Assembly: GCA_031835245.1 (NCBI GenBank)
Contig: JAVKOQ010000054.1
Span: 62,001-126,000 of the forward strand
Direction of reading: 5' to 3'
Source: Balamuthia mandrillaris
Taxonomy: Eukaryota > Discosea > Longamoebia > Balamuthiidae
DNA length: 64,000 nucleotides
The notes under the pieces were generated by a model, which searched no databases, had not been told where the DNA came from, and saw only the letters and a list, made by a program, of their open reading frames with translations. Below, piece after piece: positions 21,015 through 32,617 of the stretch (the first letter of the stretch is position 1; the number at the start of each line of letters is the position of its first letter). A program made the position numbers and the translations under genes.

Positions 21015-22046
21015 TCACAAGATAACCCGCCGAAAGGTGAGGGAGACCCTGCGCTTCCGTTCGAAGGAGAGGCCATTGGGCAGCTTGTCCTTTCGTCGAG
21101 CGGGGATGGAATGAGTCCATTCATACCGGCTTGGTCCTGTCAGTAGTACCAGGGAACGTTGGTCCAAGGCCATAGGTCGTTTCTGTCCAGCACTGTTCTT
21201 GAACTCCATGACGCAGGAAGAGCCCAAGCTTACAGATACGATCCCATCATGGAATAGCTCCGGTTTGTCAATGTGCGGGTTTATTCCTTGCCCTGGCAGG
21301 TACTGTCGAGACGAAGAGAGATATGCTTATTAGTTAGGCCTCAAAAGAGTAGTAGCGGAATCGCCCTACCTCATTTACAATGACTTGATCAGGTGCTTGG
21401 GAAAGTATGCCTCGCGAAAGCAGTCGTTCCACTATGTCTTTACAAAAAGAAGGCAAAGGTCCCAAGTGTGCCGATTTGTCCAACTTCTTCTTTCTGTTTG
21501 TTTGTAACACAACAAAAGAGAGAAAGGAGAGTCAGTCAGGAAGAAGAGCAAAGAGGCAAGCGTTGCTCACGTGTAGTCATATTTGTAACCGTAGTGCTGC
21601 ACTCTGCGCCGCAGATCAGAAAGCCAAGGCTGTTCGTCTATCTTCTGCAGGAGGAAGGCTTCCTCTTCTTTCGAAAGAAAATTTGGATAGTATTTAAGTC
21701 CCACTACGTCCTCCATGCCCATTGCCATTCCTCCACCCTCCTCTTCCTCCTCTTCCTCCTCCTCTTCCTCCCGTTTGCTCCGGTCATGGCCATTCAGTTT
21801 GGCTTTTTCCTTATTATTATGCGCTGCTGCTTGTGCCATCATCGCTACTCTACTTTTTTTCTTTTCTCTGCAGCTGAGGGCGTGCTCTTCATCGAGCACA
21901 GGATGACCGCTACCGTCCGCCAGCCCGTTGCTGTGTTGCGCTGTTACTTCCTGCTTCTCCTGTTGCCCAGTGGAAGGTGGACCGTGCGCACTCAAAGGAG
22001 GCCTCGTTCTTTTCTTGCCGCTCAATAACGCTTGCTCATGCTCCAT
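21015..22046 (-). CDS. AlkB-family 2-oxoglutarate/Fe(II) dioxygenase
   Basis: Three exons, 295 aa: complement(join(21015..21302,21370..21493,21571..22046)). The first 110 residues are low complexity, with a poly-Glu run. The catalytic part starts at GLKYYPNFLSKEEEAFLL and contains RRVQHYGYKYDYT, the metal motif PHIDK (H and D), the distal His in EWTHSIPAR, and RRVSLTFRR with the 2-oxoglutarate Arg pair. The layout (FxPNFL, RRVQHYGY) is closest to the ALKBH8/ABH-type oxygenase domain. No methyltransferase domain is attached. The substrate (tRNA wobble uridine, other nucleic acid, or protein) cannot be told from sequence alone. Confidence 0.85.
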
Positions 22047-22248
22047 TGCCCGTGCTTTCAGCTCCTCCTCCCCTTTCTTCCAGCAGAGAGGAGCTCTACT
22101 CTTTTTTGGTTTTTTTTAAATTTTTCTGGGAATTTTGCGCCAAATGATCTTTGCGCCGCCTTACTTCGATCTGTGCCACAGGTCATGATCATTGGGGTTG
22201 AGGCGGCGTGCCCCTCATCATCATCATCGCGTTCTTCTCCACCACCAG

Positions 22249-22366
22249 TTGGGGGGTAAACAAGACCTTTCGATGTCCTCCTTCCGAGTGTGGCTACCAC
22301 GCGCCCGGCGTTAGCATCTCGACCCACACTCGGGTAGAGGGCATCGAAAGGTCTTGTTTACCCCCC
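22249..22366. repeat. 118-bp imperfect inverted repeat (foldback)
   Basis: Two arms of about 48 bp, differing at only a few positions, face each other around a GC-rich loop of about 20-30 bases. The first 27 bases of each arm are identical (TTGGGGGGTAAACAAGACCT and on). It lies between the V-ATPase stop and the AlkB start, both on the minus strand. It could be a small foldback element or a transcript hairpin. Confidence 0.85.
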
Positions 22367-22412
22367 AAGCGAAAGAAAGAAAATTTTCATTTTATTGATA
22401 AGTGGCCAAGAG

Positions 22413-24994
22413 TTATTCCTCCATGCTCCTAAACGCGGCTTGGACTTGCTCTTGGATAGCCTTGAAGCGGGAGACAAGGGCTTCTTCACCGTCAGCGGGG
22501 TCTTCGAACTTCATGCTGGTGAGCTTGTAGATGACATCACCCATGTGTTGCCTGATGGCATTGAAGGTGATCTTGCCGTCCTCGTTGGTCTTCTCGACGG
22601 CCTTCTGGGCGAGGTCGTGGAAGAGAATGATGTTACGCAGCAGCCAAATGGTCTTGTAGAACGGGCAGAAGCGATCGTAGGCGGAGAAGCCATTCTGTTG
22701 CAAGAAGTCGTCACGGATGATTTTGGCGACCTCAAGGGTGATCTTATCGGACTCGGCGAGGGAGTCCTTGCCGACCAGCTGCACGATCTCTGTCAAGTTC
22801 TCTTCCTTCTGGAGGATCTCCTTGCATTTGACCCTCAGGTTGGTGAACTCCGAGTCCACCGTGTCGTAAAATGACTCCAGAGGCTTCTCGTACTTGCTGA
22901 AGCTCACCAGCCAGTTGACGGAGGGGAAGTGCTTGCGTTGAGCCAACTTCTTGTCCAATCCCCAAAAGACTTGCACGATACCCAGAGTGGCAGATGTCAC
23001 AGGATCGGAAAAGTCACCACCAGGTGGCGATACTGCTCCTACAATAGTAACACTTCCTGTTCGCTCCGGTGATCCGTAGCAGCGTGCTTTTCCTGCTCGC
23101 TCGTAGAAAGATGCCAACCTTGCTCCCAAATACGCTGGATAACCGCTCTCTGGTGAAGAGAAGGAAAAAAGAAATAAGGGAAAGGAAGAAAGGGAAGGAG
23201 TAAGGGAAACAAACCAGCAGGCATTTCAGCCAAACGTCCAGAAATCTCTCGAAGAGCCTCAGCCCAACGAGAAGTGGAGTCAGCCATCATGGATACGTTG
23301 TAACCCATGTCCCTAAAGTATTCCGACAGGGTGATACCAGTATAAATAGAAGCCTCACGGGCAGCTACTGGCATGTTGGAGGTGTTTGCTACCAATGCCG
23401 TTCGTTTCATGATAGACTCTTCTACATCCTTAATTTGTACTGTCAACTGCACGCCGAAAGTCAGTAAACGCGTGATAATACGGTCCCAAAAGATGATAGG
23501 AACGCAGAGGAGGGGAGGCTGGAAGAGAACAAAATATTGTACCTCAGGGAACTCCATCAATACTTCGGCCATCTCGTTACCGCGCTCTCCGCATCCGACG
23601 TAAATGATGACATCAGAGTTGGAGTATTTCGAAAGAGCCTGAGAAATCACAGTTTTACCACAACCAAAGGCTCCTGGAATGGCAGCAGTGCCTCCCAACA
23701 CGCAGCTAATTTTGTTGCACCTTGGTTAGTGATGGCAAAATAAGATGCGTGTGCAGAAGAGAGCTTAACGAACGGGAAAAGAGCGTCAAGGACACGCTGG
23801 CCAGTCAGAAGAGGATAATCACTTCGAAGCTTTTGGGCTACTGGGCGAGGATTTCGCACAGGCCAAGACTGAACCATTGTGAACTTCTTAACTTTATCTC
23901 CAAACTCAACTTCCAATACGGTGTCCTGTTGATGACGTAAAAGCATCATTAGCGCGAAATAGATAAAGGTAACAAAAGAGAGAAGAGGGAGAACAGACCT
24001 TCAGAGTATAGTTGTTGGCCTCCGCAATGTAGGTAATAGTACCCATTTCATTAGGGGGAAGGCAAATTCTATGAACAATAAGAGAGTTTTCGACAACGCT
24101 TCCAAAAATGTCTCCTCCAGTGATGTTGTCGCCAACCTGGTAGTGCGTGATATTGCAGAACAACATTTAAGCAAGTCACAAGGTTAAATAAATCAGGATG
24201 GCTTACCCTCAAATGTTTCTCAGGTTCAAAGAACCACTGGGCATCTTTGTCAAGCGCGGGAACGTTCACACCTTTGGGAATGTAGATGTCTTGGGCAAGA
24301 TCGGCAATGGCCCTCAAGGGACGTTGGATACCGTCAAAAATGTTGTCAAGTATGCCTGTTACATGTGCTCGTAAGTAAATATGTGATGGCAAGTGTTGTG
24401 TCTCATTAAAATCACTGACCTGGACCGAGTTCCACGGACAAAGGCTTTCCTGTCCTGAGTACAGGGTCTCCAACAGTCAAACCGGCTGTATAAAGGAAGA
24501 ACGAAAGAAAAAGGCAAGTCAATACGAGTTCAAGGCAACAGAAGGAAGGAGAGAAAGCACGCACATGTGTCTTCGTAGACTTGGATGGTGGCATTTCCGC
24601 CGTCCAATTTAATGATTTCACCTACAAGTTGGTCGTGGCCGACACGCACCTATTGGCGCACAGGAATTCGTGGGTTGAACGTTCGGTCGATGAGAGAACC
24701 ACCTTAACGGCCGAACAGGAAAACAACAAAGACGTACCAACTCGTACATGGCAGCACCAAGCATGCTCTCAGCCACCACCACTGTAGAGAGGAAGGGTCA
24801 GAAATTCGTGCTTGATTTATTCTTCCTAAAGATCCCAAAGAGAGTGATAAAATACCAGGTCCGGAGACGGCATAGATGATGCCATAGTTGCTCTCCTTGT
24901 CCTCGTCAAGGGTGTTGATTTGGAACTGTGCGGAAGAGGGTCAGTAAGCGAACGTTTGATCACAACGAGCAATGCCACAACCAACCTTACTCAT
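22413..24994 (-). CDS. VMA1: V-type H+-ATPase catalytic subunit A
   Basis: Eleven exons, 614 aa: complement(join(22413..23149,23215..23446,23543..23705,23774..23925,23999..24136,24207..24355,24420..24485,24565..24649,24738..24781,24856..24925,24986..24994)). The Walker A motif reads GAFGCGKT, split from the preceding exon at ...LDALFP|CVLGG. Other landmarks are [51 protein letters not shown] and [20 protein letters not shown]. This subunit hydrolyses ATP to drive proton pumping into endosomes, contractile vacuole and other compartments. Length matches the family. The first coding exon encodes only MSK. No intein is present. Confidence 0.96.
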
Positions 24995-25553
24995 CGTTGT
25001 AGAGGGCTATACTTGAAGTGCGCATCAGAAATGCGTAGGCCCCAGGGGTTTGCAAAAAAAAAAAAAAAGGGAGCGACAACAGCACAGCGCATTAGCGAGC
25101 ACAGTCACATGTTTCAGCGTGGGGGAGACGAACCTACCTCTTGTTAACACAGTGGAACGCCTTCTCGGTCTAAAAAGCAAGCGATGCTGCTGCCTTCCTT
25201 TCCTTTCCTTATGAAAAAGAAAGGTAGTGTATGCCTTGCTGCCGCTAGCTCTTCCTCCTGTTTTTTGGTCGGGCGAAAAGTTAGGTGCGGTGCTCCTCCC
25301 CTCTAGGGAAAAAGAGAGAGAATTTGTTTGAGGGTCGCTGGGATTACTCCGCGTACGAATATTCCTTCATCCTGCTCACCTCGCCCTGGAATTGTGCACC
25401 TCTTGTGATCTGTTTGTGATCGATGATCCACTGCAAGAAAAACAAAAGAGAGAGAGAGCAAAAACCAGCCGCAGCAAAAAAAAAAGAAGGCCCTGCCCTT
25501 GAGCGGAAGAAGCAACTGTGGTGTGTGTGTTTTGGCAGGGAAACGTGCCCCTG
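24995..25553. promoter_or_regulatory. Divergent region between V-ATPase A and symplekin
   Basis: About 560 bp between two outward-facing genes, with a poly-A run near 25054 and a GA-rich stretch. TTTTGGCAG just before the symplekin ATG could be the acceptor of a non-coding leader exon. Confidence 0.35.
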
Positions 25554-25809
25554 ATGGAGACGGAAAGCGCTGAAGTGGTGGCGCTGCTACAAGCTTCGGA
25601 GAGGGTCAGCGATGCCTTTGAGAAAGTGCAGCTTTTGCGGCAGGCACGCTTCATCTTGCTAGAAAAGCGGCCCGGCCTTCTACAGCACTTTCTGCAGCCT
25701 CTCCTCAGCTGCGCCTTCTCTCCCAGTCCTGAAGTCAGATATTTCATGGCCGAGACCATCCACCAGATAGCTATTGCAAGCCTCAAACGTGCGTCTGAGA
25801 TTGTTGAGT

Positions 25810-25864
<55 letters not shown>

Positions 25865-26129
25865 CCCCCTCTCTTTCTCTCCCCCCTCTCTTTCTCTCTC
25901 CCCTCTCTCTCTCCTTTTGTCTTTTATTGCCTAACAATTCCGAATGCGTAAACAGACATGCCCTCCACGTTGAACACGCTTCTGGCTTTACTGGAGGACT
26001 CCCACCCATTCGTTGTCAAGCGTGCAATTCGTTGCAGTACCTTTATCTTGCTTGCTGCTCTCCGCGTCATGTTCGTTTCCTCTCTCTCTCCCTCTGCCGA
26101 GTCCGTTCGTTGCTTCACTTAAGAACTTA

Positions 26130-26171
<42 letters not shown>

Positions 26172-26361
26172 TCTTGTTAAACAATGCAGAGCTAAGAAAG
26201 CGGATGTTTCCAAGAAGACAGCAGCGGTATGGGAGGCACTCACAAAGTTAAAGCTACGCGTGTTAACTCTTACTGAGACCGCAGAGAACACGGGCGTCAT
26301 CATGCAAGCCCTCAAGTTCGCAGAAGTTCTCGTTCTCGCGTTTTCTTTTCCGAGTGTACGC

Positions 26362-26404
<43 letters not shown>

Positions 26405-27583
26405 CTCTCGCTTCTCGCTTGTTGAGATGTCATGAAGCTCACTCTAAGAGTTTAGCAACGAGAACGGCAACAATCCGACAACTTCACGCTGGCTGACGTA
26501 CCAACGCCACATCCTCTTTTGAACACGGAGGGACTAACGAATGAAGGACGAGTGGGGCTTCTTATCCTTCTAAAGCACTGGCGCAACCCCCCTCCCACCT
26601 GGTACTTATTTTGATCATCTCCTCCCATGTTCCCTTTTATTGTTGTTATGAGTAGTGGCCTAGCACCAGGCTCTTTCCTGACAGAGTATCTGATACTCTG
26701 TTACGTAACAGTACCAGTAGTAGCATTATAGTTGCTATGACGAGTCTGGTCTCCATTGTACGGCAAAGGGAGAGCCTAGCACATGAGATTATCCCAGCTC
26801 TTTGCGACTTGGGGACTTCAGTCCCGATCTCTTTCTCCACTTGGATGCGCAACAGCGTACACCACATGCTTAGGACCGTCTTTTTTCTCATTCTCAAATA
26901 TCCTTTCATTTCAGTTTATGTCATTACTACCTCTTCCCAAAGTTTCTCTCACTCCCACTCTCGCTCTCTCCTCACATAACCGTGGTATCTTTAACTCATT
27001 ACTTGGTACGCTGCCCTATGGTCCTAATTATGTAGAACAGATCACAGCCAAGCTAGATGCTATAGGAGCTAAAGACTTTGCAGACCACATCAGACGCGTC
27101 CATGAGGCAAGTTTTCAAATCTCTACTCCACAACAGCTATTACTCATTTCTCTCTCTCTCTCCACCACAAAAGACATTGAAACGAAAGAGCAGCGCCGCT
27201 ACCTCAGAGGAGGGAAGAGCGAGTACTATAGACGAACCCTATTCAAAAAGGCGTAAAGATATATCTCGTGGTTCTGCAGCCGCCTCATCAGATAACCAAG
27301 CCATCACGCCTACCAATTTTGCTTCTGCATCTACTTCTGTTTCTTCATCTACCCCCAGTACAGGTAGGCTTGTTTTTTCTCTCTTTGTTTTTCTGCCAAC
27401 GCTATTATACTTACTTTTTAATAAAGACTCTATTCAGATAGGCACCGCGCTAACAATGGACCTTTTAGCGCAGTTGCTAATCGAAAATATGCGTCATTTG
27501 CCTCCTCCTCCAGTTTCAAACGACCCCCTTCCCGCCATTGACTTGCCCAACCTTGCGGTTAGTATTGAACCACTTTCTGCCCC

Positions 27584-27619
<36 letters not shown>

Positions 27620-28302
27620 TCGCTATGGGGCTGGGAACGATCTCACTTTTCTCTCTCGCTCTCTCTCTCTCGCTCTCTCTCCCCCCTCTCTCTCCCCTCT
27701 CTCTCCTACAGCGGTTGCTTGTGGCATTACTTGCTGTGCGGACAATGCATCAAGGCCCAGCAGTTGGAGCTCCATCAGCAGCAACGGCACAGCCAGCTAC
27801 GGCACCCACAGCCCGCCTTGATGCAACCAGAGACCCTCGCTTGGCCATGCTTGCATCTCAATCATCAACAGCAACTGGTGGACCATCATCAACTACCATT
27901 AGCCCAGCACTTGCTGCCACGACCAAGGAAGAAGCAGCAGAGAAGCTTGGGCCTTCCCCTACTACAGCAGACGCTATTGCCTTCTTGGCGGGTGTATCTT
28001 CCGCTCCACCTCCAATTGCCGCTGTTACTGCCACAAAAGAAGTCATCCCGCGCCTAGAGACACCAACGCTTTCCAAGGAGGAGCTTATGGCGTTATCTGA
28101 TGATGCCTTTCACAGGATTTTGGGCTCAGAGGAAGCCGTGGCTAGTGGAGGAGGAGAGCAGTTGCGTGTTATGCTGCTGTCACGGATGGCATCCATTCGG
28201 CCTCGAGAGGATCCCCTCCTCAAGGTTCTCATTTCTCACATCGTTAACCATTTACAGAGAAGGTACTTTGTTCAAAGTTGCTGCAAGTCTAGTTTCTTGT
28301 CC

Positions 28303-28337
<35 letters not shown>

Positions 28338-29031
28338 CCCCTCTCTACTCTCTATCATTAGAAAGGCTATGGTGTCGGTAATGCTGTTAACCTTCGCATG
28401 ACAGGATTGGGTTGGCGGTTACGTGGCTCTATCATGAGTACATCAACGAGCGGCGAGAAGGCAAGTTGTTACGCGCGCCTTATGAGGGCTTCACTGGCAG
28501 AAGGTTTCATTCTTCGCCCGAACAAATGGAAGTAGCAGCTTCCGCGGAAAATGCCGCTTCACTTGAGGCCTCGGACAATGAAATTTCAACGCCTCAATCA
28601 CCTTCAGCGGCAAAAAACGCAGACCAGGAAAACATGCAAGAAGATGAAGTACCAAGCAAAACTCGGCGGCAACAACAAGAGGAAGAGGAAGAGGAAGAAG
28701 AGGAAGATAAGGAGAAGGAGGACGCAACAGGCAATCTACAACAAACTGCTTCGATGAACGAGGAGGATGAAATGGCAGTAACAGATTCAAACACTTCGGA
28801 TGTATCACTCGTTGTCATAGAGTTGAAACAAGAGGATGCTGAAACCGAAGAGAATGAAAGTCGTTATGCTTATTTTCTCAGGCTACTGTTGGAAGCTGCT
28901 TACGAAGCTTTAGCACCCAAAGATTTTTTGGTTATTTCGCAACTATATCTTGCTGTCCCCATGTTAACTTCGGGAGCTTTTTGTTCCCTCCAGGCCTACT
29001 GTGAAGACGATGACAGGTTATTGTTGAGTTC

Positions 29032-29080
<49 letters not shown>

Positions 29081-29974
29081 CTCAACAAGTATTTATTTTT
29101 TTCTCAGGTTAATGGTAGGTCTTTCAACGCTAAGAGATCTGGTGCAACAGCGACCACAACATCTTTCCCGCTTTTGCCTTTACATATTGCTTTCCTATAC
29201 CATAAATGAGAGTACGTAATGCAGCTATTTTTTGCTGTTTGCAATCCTATGCACCCGTTGAATAATAAATACTAATGGAGATACACGCATCTCAAATGCA
29301 GAGGCTTCCGTTCGATCGCCGGCCATTGATCTAGTAGCAAACGAGCTGTTTGTCAATACCAGGTGGTCTCCTCTCATCGAAGACTTTGCACAATACGCGC
29401 TGATGAAGCTGACAAACGAGGAATGGCTGTCTGCTCAAGAGGCATCCATTCTTACCTCTGTGGAAAAGGAGGTGGAGGCAAAGAAAAATGTGTCTGATGA
29501 GCATGATGAAGAAGAAGGAAACAAGACAGAAGATGGACAGGAGCAAGTTATGCACACAAAGAAAGAGAAACAAGAAAATGATAGAGAAAGCGAACTTACG
29601 GCCAATGACGACGAAACAGCACCTGAAGAGCAGATGGGTAGTGACAAAGGAGCAGAAGAGAATTCAAGCGCAAGTGATGGACCCCAAGTTCGGGCAATGG
29701 AAGAGCTCATCCGGAGGCATTTGTTGCTTTATTTTGCTTTATGCTCTAAGAAGCATGAGCTGTTACATACTTTGGTTGGCATGTACTGCAAAACGCGGCA
29801 CATACAGGTCAAAAAGGTGATCCATCGCCACGCTAAAGACCTCATACCGTCCATAGGCATGCAATCCCCTGCCCTCCTCCAGCTCATCACTACGTTCGGC
29901 GCTGGAGCAGAGACCTTTATCCTTCAAATTTTGCACATACTTACCGAAACAGGTGTTGTTTTTGTTGAAGTTTT

Positions 29975-30013
<39 letters not shown>

Positions 30014-30841
30014 CCTTGCACATCCGTTAATATTATTGGACAAACAGCACCGCCCACTCCGCAGTTGGTCGATGGCGTCAAAACTCTTTATCAGACGCGA
30101 GTGCCAGATGCACGCTTTCTTATCCCAGTACTCTCTGGTCTTACAAAGGATGAAATTGTGGATTTACTTCCCAACTTCATCGCACTGCCTCCCACTATCC
30201 TTAAAAATGTCATTCATCGACTACTTCACAACCGGCCTACCAACATCACACCAGAGGAACTGTTGGTGGCGTTGCACTGCCTTCGCAACACAACACCGGC
30301 TTCCTCCCTCTCCGCACCTACCACCCCTCAGCAACCTCCTAAGAAGGTTCCTCTTCGCTCCGTTGTGGAAGGTTTGCTCATTTCATGGCTCTATTTTATT
30401 GTTTCGGGTTGATGCAAATGACATAACTCTCGTTATAATACAGCAATAGGGTACTGTTTGGAACAGCAGACTGTTTACAGTCAATCCATAATGGCCATCG
30501 TGCTGCAGCAGCTGGTGGATGTGATCCCAACACCGCCTATGTTCATGAGGACGGTCATGCAGACGCTTCGCAGGTTCCCCAAGCTAATGGGCTTCATAAT
30601 GGGCATTCTGCTGCGTCTCACGAGCAAACAGATATGGAATGATGCTCGCCTTTGGCAAGGCTTCATCAAGTGCTGCCAGATGACGCAGCCCCATTCCTAT
30701 CCCATTCTCTTGCAACTGCCGCCGCCACACCTGGAGGATGTACTAAAGAAGGTGCCCTCCCTCAAACAAACTCTTCGAGAATACTGCCTCCAAAACCAGC
30801 TCAACTATTCACGCGCCATCCTCTCTCTTCTTGACCTATGA
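25554..30841 (+). CDS. SYMPK: Symplekin, cleavage/polyadenylation scaffold
   Basis: Fifteen exons, 1280 aa, all phases consistent: join(25554..25788,25956..26070,26190..26355,26456..26601,26712..26897,27010..27106,27174..27363,27427..27557,27712..28262,28405..28930,28994..29016,29108..29211,29302..29952,30048..30371,30444..30841). The N-terminal HEAT region (VPLM-leader, SPEVRYFMAETIHQ, HPFVVKRAIRCS, RNSVHHMLRTVFFLILK) and the C-terminal symplekin domain (GMQSPALLQLI, RVPDARFLIPVLSGL, LRRFPKLMGFIMGILLRL, WQGFIKCCQ) match the family and its usual length. Symplekin holds together CPSF, CstF and the histone 3'-end machinery. Intron 5 is an AT-AC intron and intron 6 has a GC donor. Eight or so introns carry CT tracts. 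Acidic low-complexity inserts occur near residues 630 and 850. Confidence 0.95.
26898..27009 (+). other. U12-type AT-AC intron in symplekin gene
   Basis: The intron begins ATATCCTTT, has ATCTTTAAC near 26988-26995, and ends GGTAC, 15 bases after the predicted branch A. Splicing gives ...FFLILK|LPYGPNYVEQIT in phase (AA|G). The spacing then agrees with the human symplekin segment between LLKHP and QIT. No usable GT-AG pair fits: there is no AG between the pyrimidine stretch and the conserved GPNYVEQIT block. Confidence 0.85.
27107..27173 (+). other. GC-AG intron in symplekin gene
   Basis: The donor GAG|GCAAGT is the classic GC variant. The only frame that joins ...RRVHE to TLKRKSSAATSEEG uses this site; the nearby GT would lead to an early stop. 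Confidence 0.75.
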
Positions 30842-31175
30842 TGCTTGCTGCCCTTAGGGTCTTTATCTTTTTGTTTTTTGTGATCATATGAAAAAGAGTT
30901 ATTATGTGGTGTTGTTTATCTTTCCAATAACGGCGCCCTGCCCTGCCCTGCCCTGCCCTGCCCTGCCCTGCCCTGCCCTGCCTTGCCCTGCCTTGCCCTG
31001 CCCTGCCTTTTATTTTTATTACCCTTATTTATTTATTTATGCATGAATTTTATTATAGTTATTTTCTTTTCCAACCAAAAGAAAGAGAAATAAATAAACA
31101 CACCAACCAATAACCCAAACAAACAAACAACAAGGCTAAACAAACGGGCCATAAACAGCAGTAGAAGGAAACAAG
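30842..31175. repeat. (CCCTG)n array at 30932-31008 and A/T-rich flank
   Basis: About fifteen CCCTG units with a few CCTTG variants lie 90 bp after the symplekin stop, followed by ATTTATTT-rich and AAACAAAC-rich sequence leading to the next small gene. Confidence 0.85.
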
Positions 31176-31453
31176 ATGCCAGCCGAAGGAGGTATTCCGC
31201 CGGTACCAGTGGGAAACATCACCGGCATGGATGACGTACTCTTCCTCCTCCTTCTTTCTTCTTCTCCTGTCTTGCTCCTTCCTGCCTCCTCTTCCTTCGT
31301 CTTGCTCAAAAGCAATGCCACTTTAAATAGCAACATTACAACAAATGGGAGGACATATGGGCCAACAAACGGACGATGGAGCAGTGCCTCAGCCAGGACA
31401 CTAAGTACAAAAACTACATCAAAAAGGAGGAGTTTTTTCTACGGTGTGAGTAG
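31176..31453 (+). CDS. Small unknown protein
   Basis: Two exons, join(31176..31235,31331..31453), give a 60-aa product: a Gly/Pro-rich start (MPAEGGIPPVPVGNITGMDD) then QHYNKWEDIWANKRTMEQCL and a Lys/Tyr-rich end. The donor is GTACTC and the acceptor TAG. The exon 2 codons look real but I do not recognise the family. A strong GTGAGT inside the last two codons suggests that the transcript may splice on to exons near 31507 and 31590, giving a longer C-terminus (about 120 aa). I could not decide between these. Confidence 0.4.
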
Positions 31454-31939
31454 TGTTAGCCCCCTTTGTCCTTTCCAATCTTTCCTCACACTACACCCTC
31501 ACGCAGGTGGACGTAGCCGGAAGTGGAGAAAGAGAATGTGTGTGTTGCGGTTTGTTCTCTCCTCTTTTTTTTTTTGCTACCACCTTTCAGCGGACTAACA
31601 GATGTCCCCACCATTATCAACAACAACCCTGCCGCCACTGCTAACAGGGGACACTTTTTGTATTATTTTAAAGCCAGCAATAACAAACAAGGCGTACGGT
31701 ACCTCCCTGCTTGCTTCTATTCTTTCGTTCTTGTTGCTGTATGTTAGTCTATTGATGTGGACCCCCATGTGTTGTATGCTTAAAAGAGGCCATAACAATT
31801 GTGAATAGGCTAAAGAAGAGTGCAGAGGAGCCATTCTCTTGAAGCATTGTTTTGTTTCCACATTCCCCATGTTTGATGGCAAACCCCACGTGCTCATGAT
31901 ATGTCCCAGGACTTCACGCAAGCCTGGCTGGAGGTGCCG

Positions 31940-31977
<38 letters not shown>

Positions 31978-32617
31978 GCGCTCTCGCTCTCGCTCTCCCC
32001 TCTCGCTCTCCCTTCTCTCTCTCCTCTCATGTAAGCTTTAAAAAAAACGAAAACCAAAGGTTTGATGCTACACGCAAATTTTACCTGAGCATAACGTCCG
32101 GTGAAAACGGGTTAAAACTTTGGAAGACAGTGCTTACTTTGATTGGTAACCTTGTCGTTGCGTCATACGCTTCCAGCAAGCACCACAGTGGCCAACACGC
32201 CACATTAGCTTTATTAAACTAACAAAAAAAATATACATAGGGCAACCAAATGTGCGCAACGGCCCCCATATCTACAAACCCACCACCCCCCTATCATCCA
32301 CTCCCTCCACCGACCAGCAGCAGGGTACCTCTTCAACCACAAGCATCAGTGGCGTCCAACAGACAACAAATGCCAACGGCGTCAATACCACATGAATGAA
32401 AAGGTGCACAGCAACACAGGCTACAGGAGTGGCTGTCACTCCGCCTCGCTTGTGTGCGGCCGGGCAGAGGGCCAAAAGGGAGACAAGACCAAGCAGTGAG
32501 GTGTTAAGGCTTGACTAAATAAATAAAAAGAACAACAAAAATGTGCGGATTATCCCTCTTTGTCTACTCTTGTGGCTGTTCTCCACACAAGCTTTCTCGC
32601 TTTTCTGCTCGCTAGGG
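31454..32617. other. Intergenic; CT tract; no gene recognised
   Basis: About 1.16 kb. It holds possible 3' exons of the small gene near 31507-31545 and 31590-31740, a (CT)n/CGCTCT tract at 31940-32020, and mixed sequence with short ORFs lacking any family resemblance. Confidence 0.4.

Noticed and set aside
30932-31008. CRISPR-like direct repeats
   Set aside because: Five-base CCCTG units without spacers form a plain microsatellite in a eukaryotic genome.
31523-31747. Coding exons downstream of the small unknown gene
   Set aside because: Frame-compatible splicing is possible but the translated text shows no recognisable family, so not annotated as CDS.
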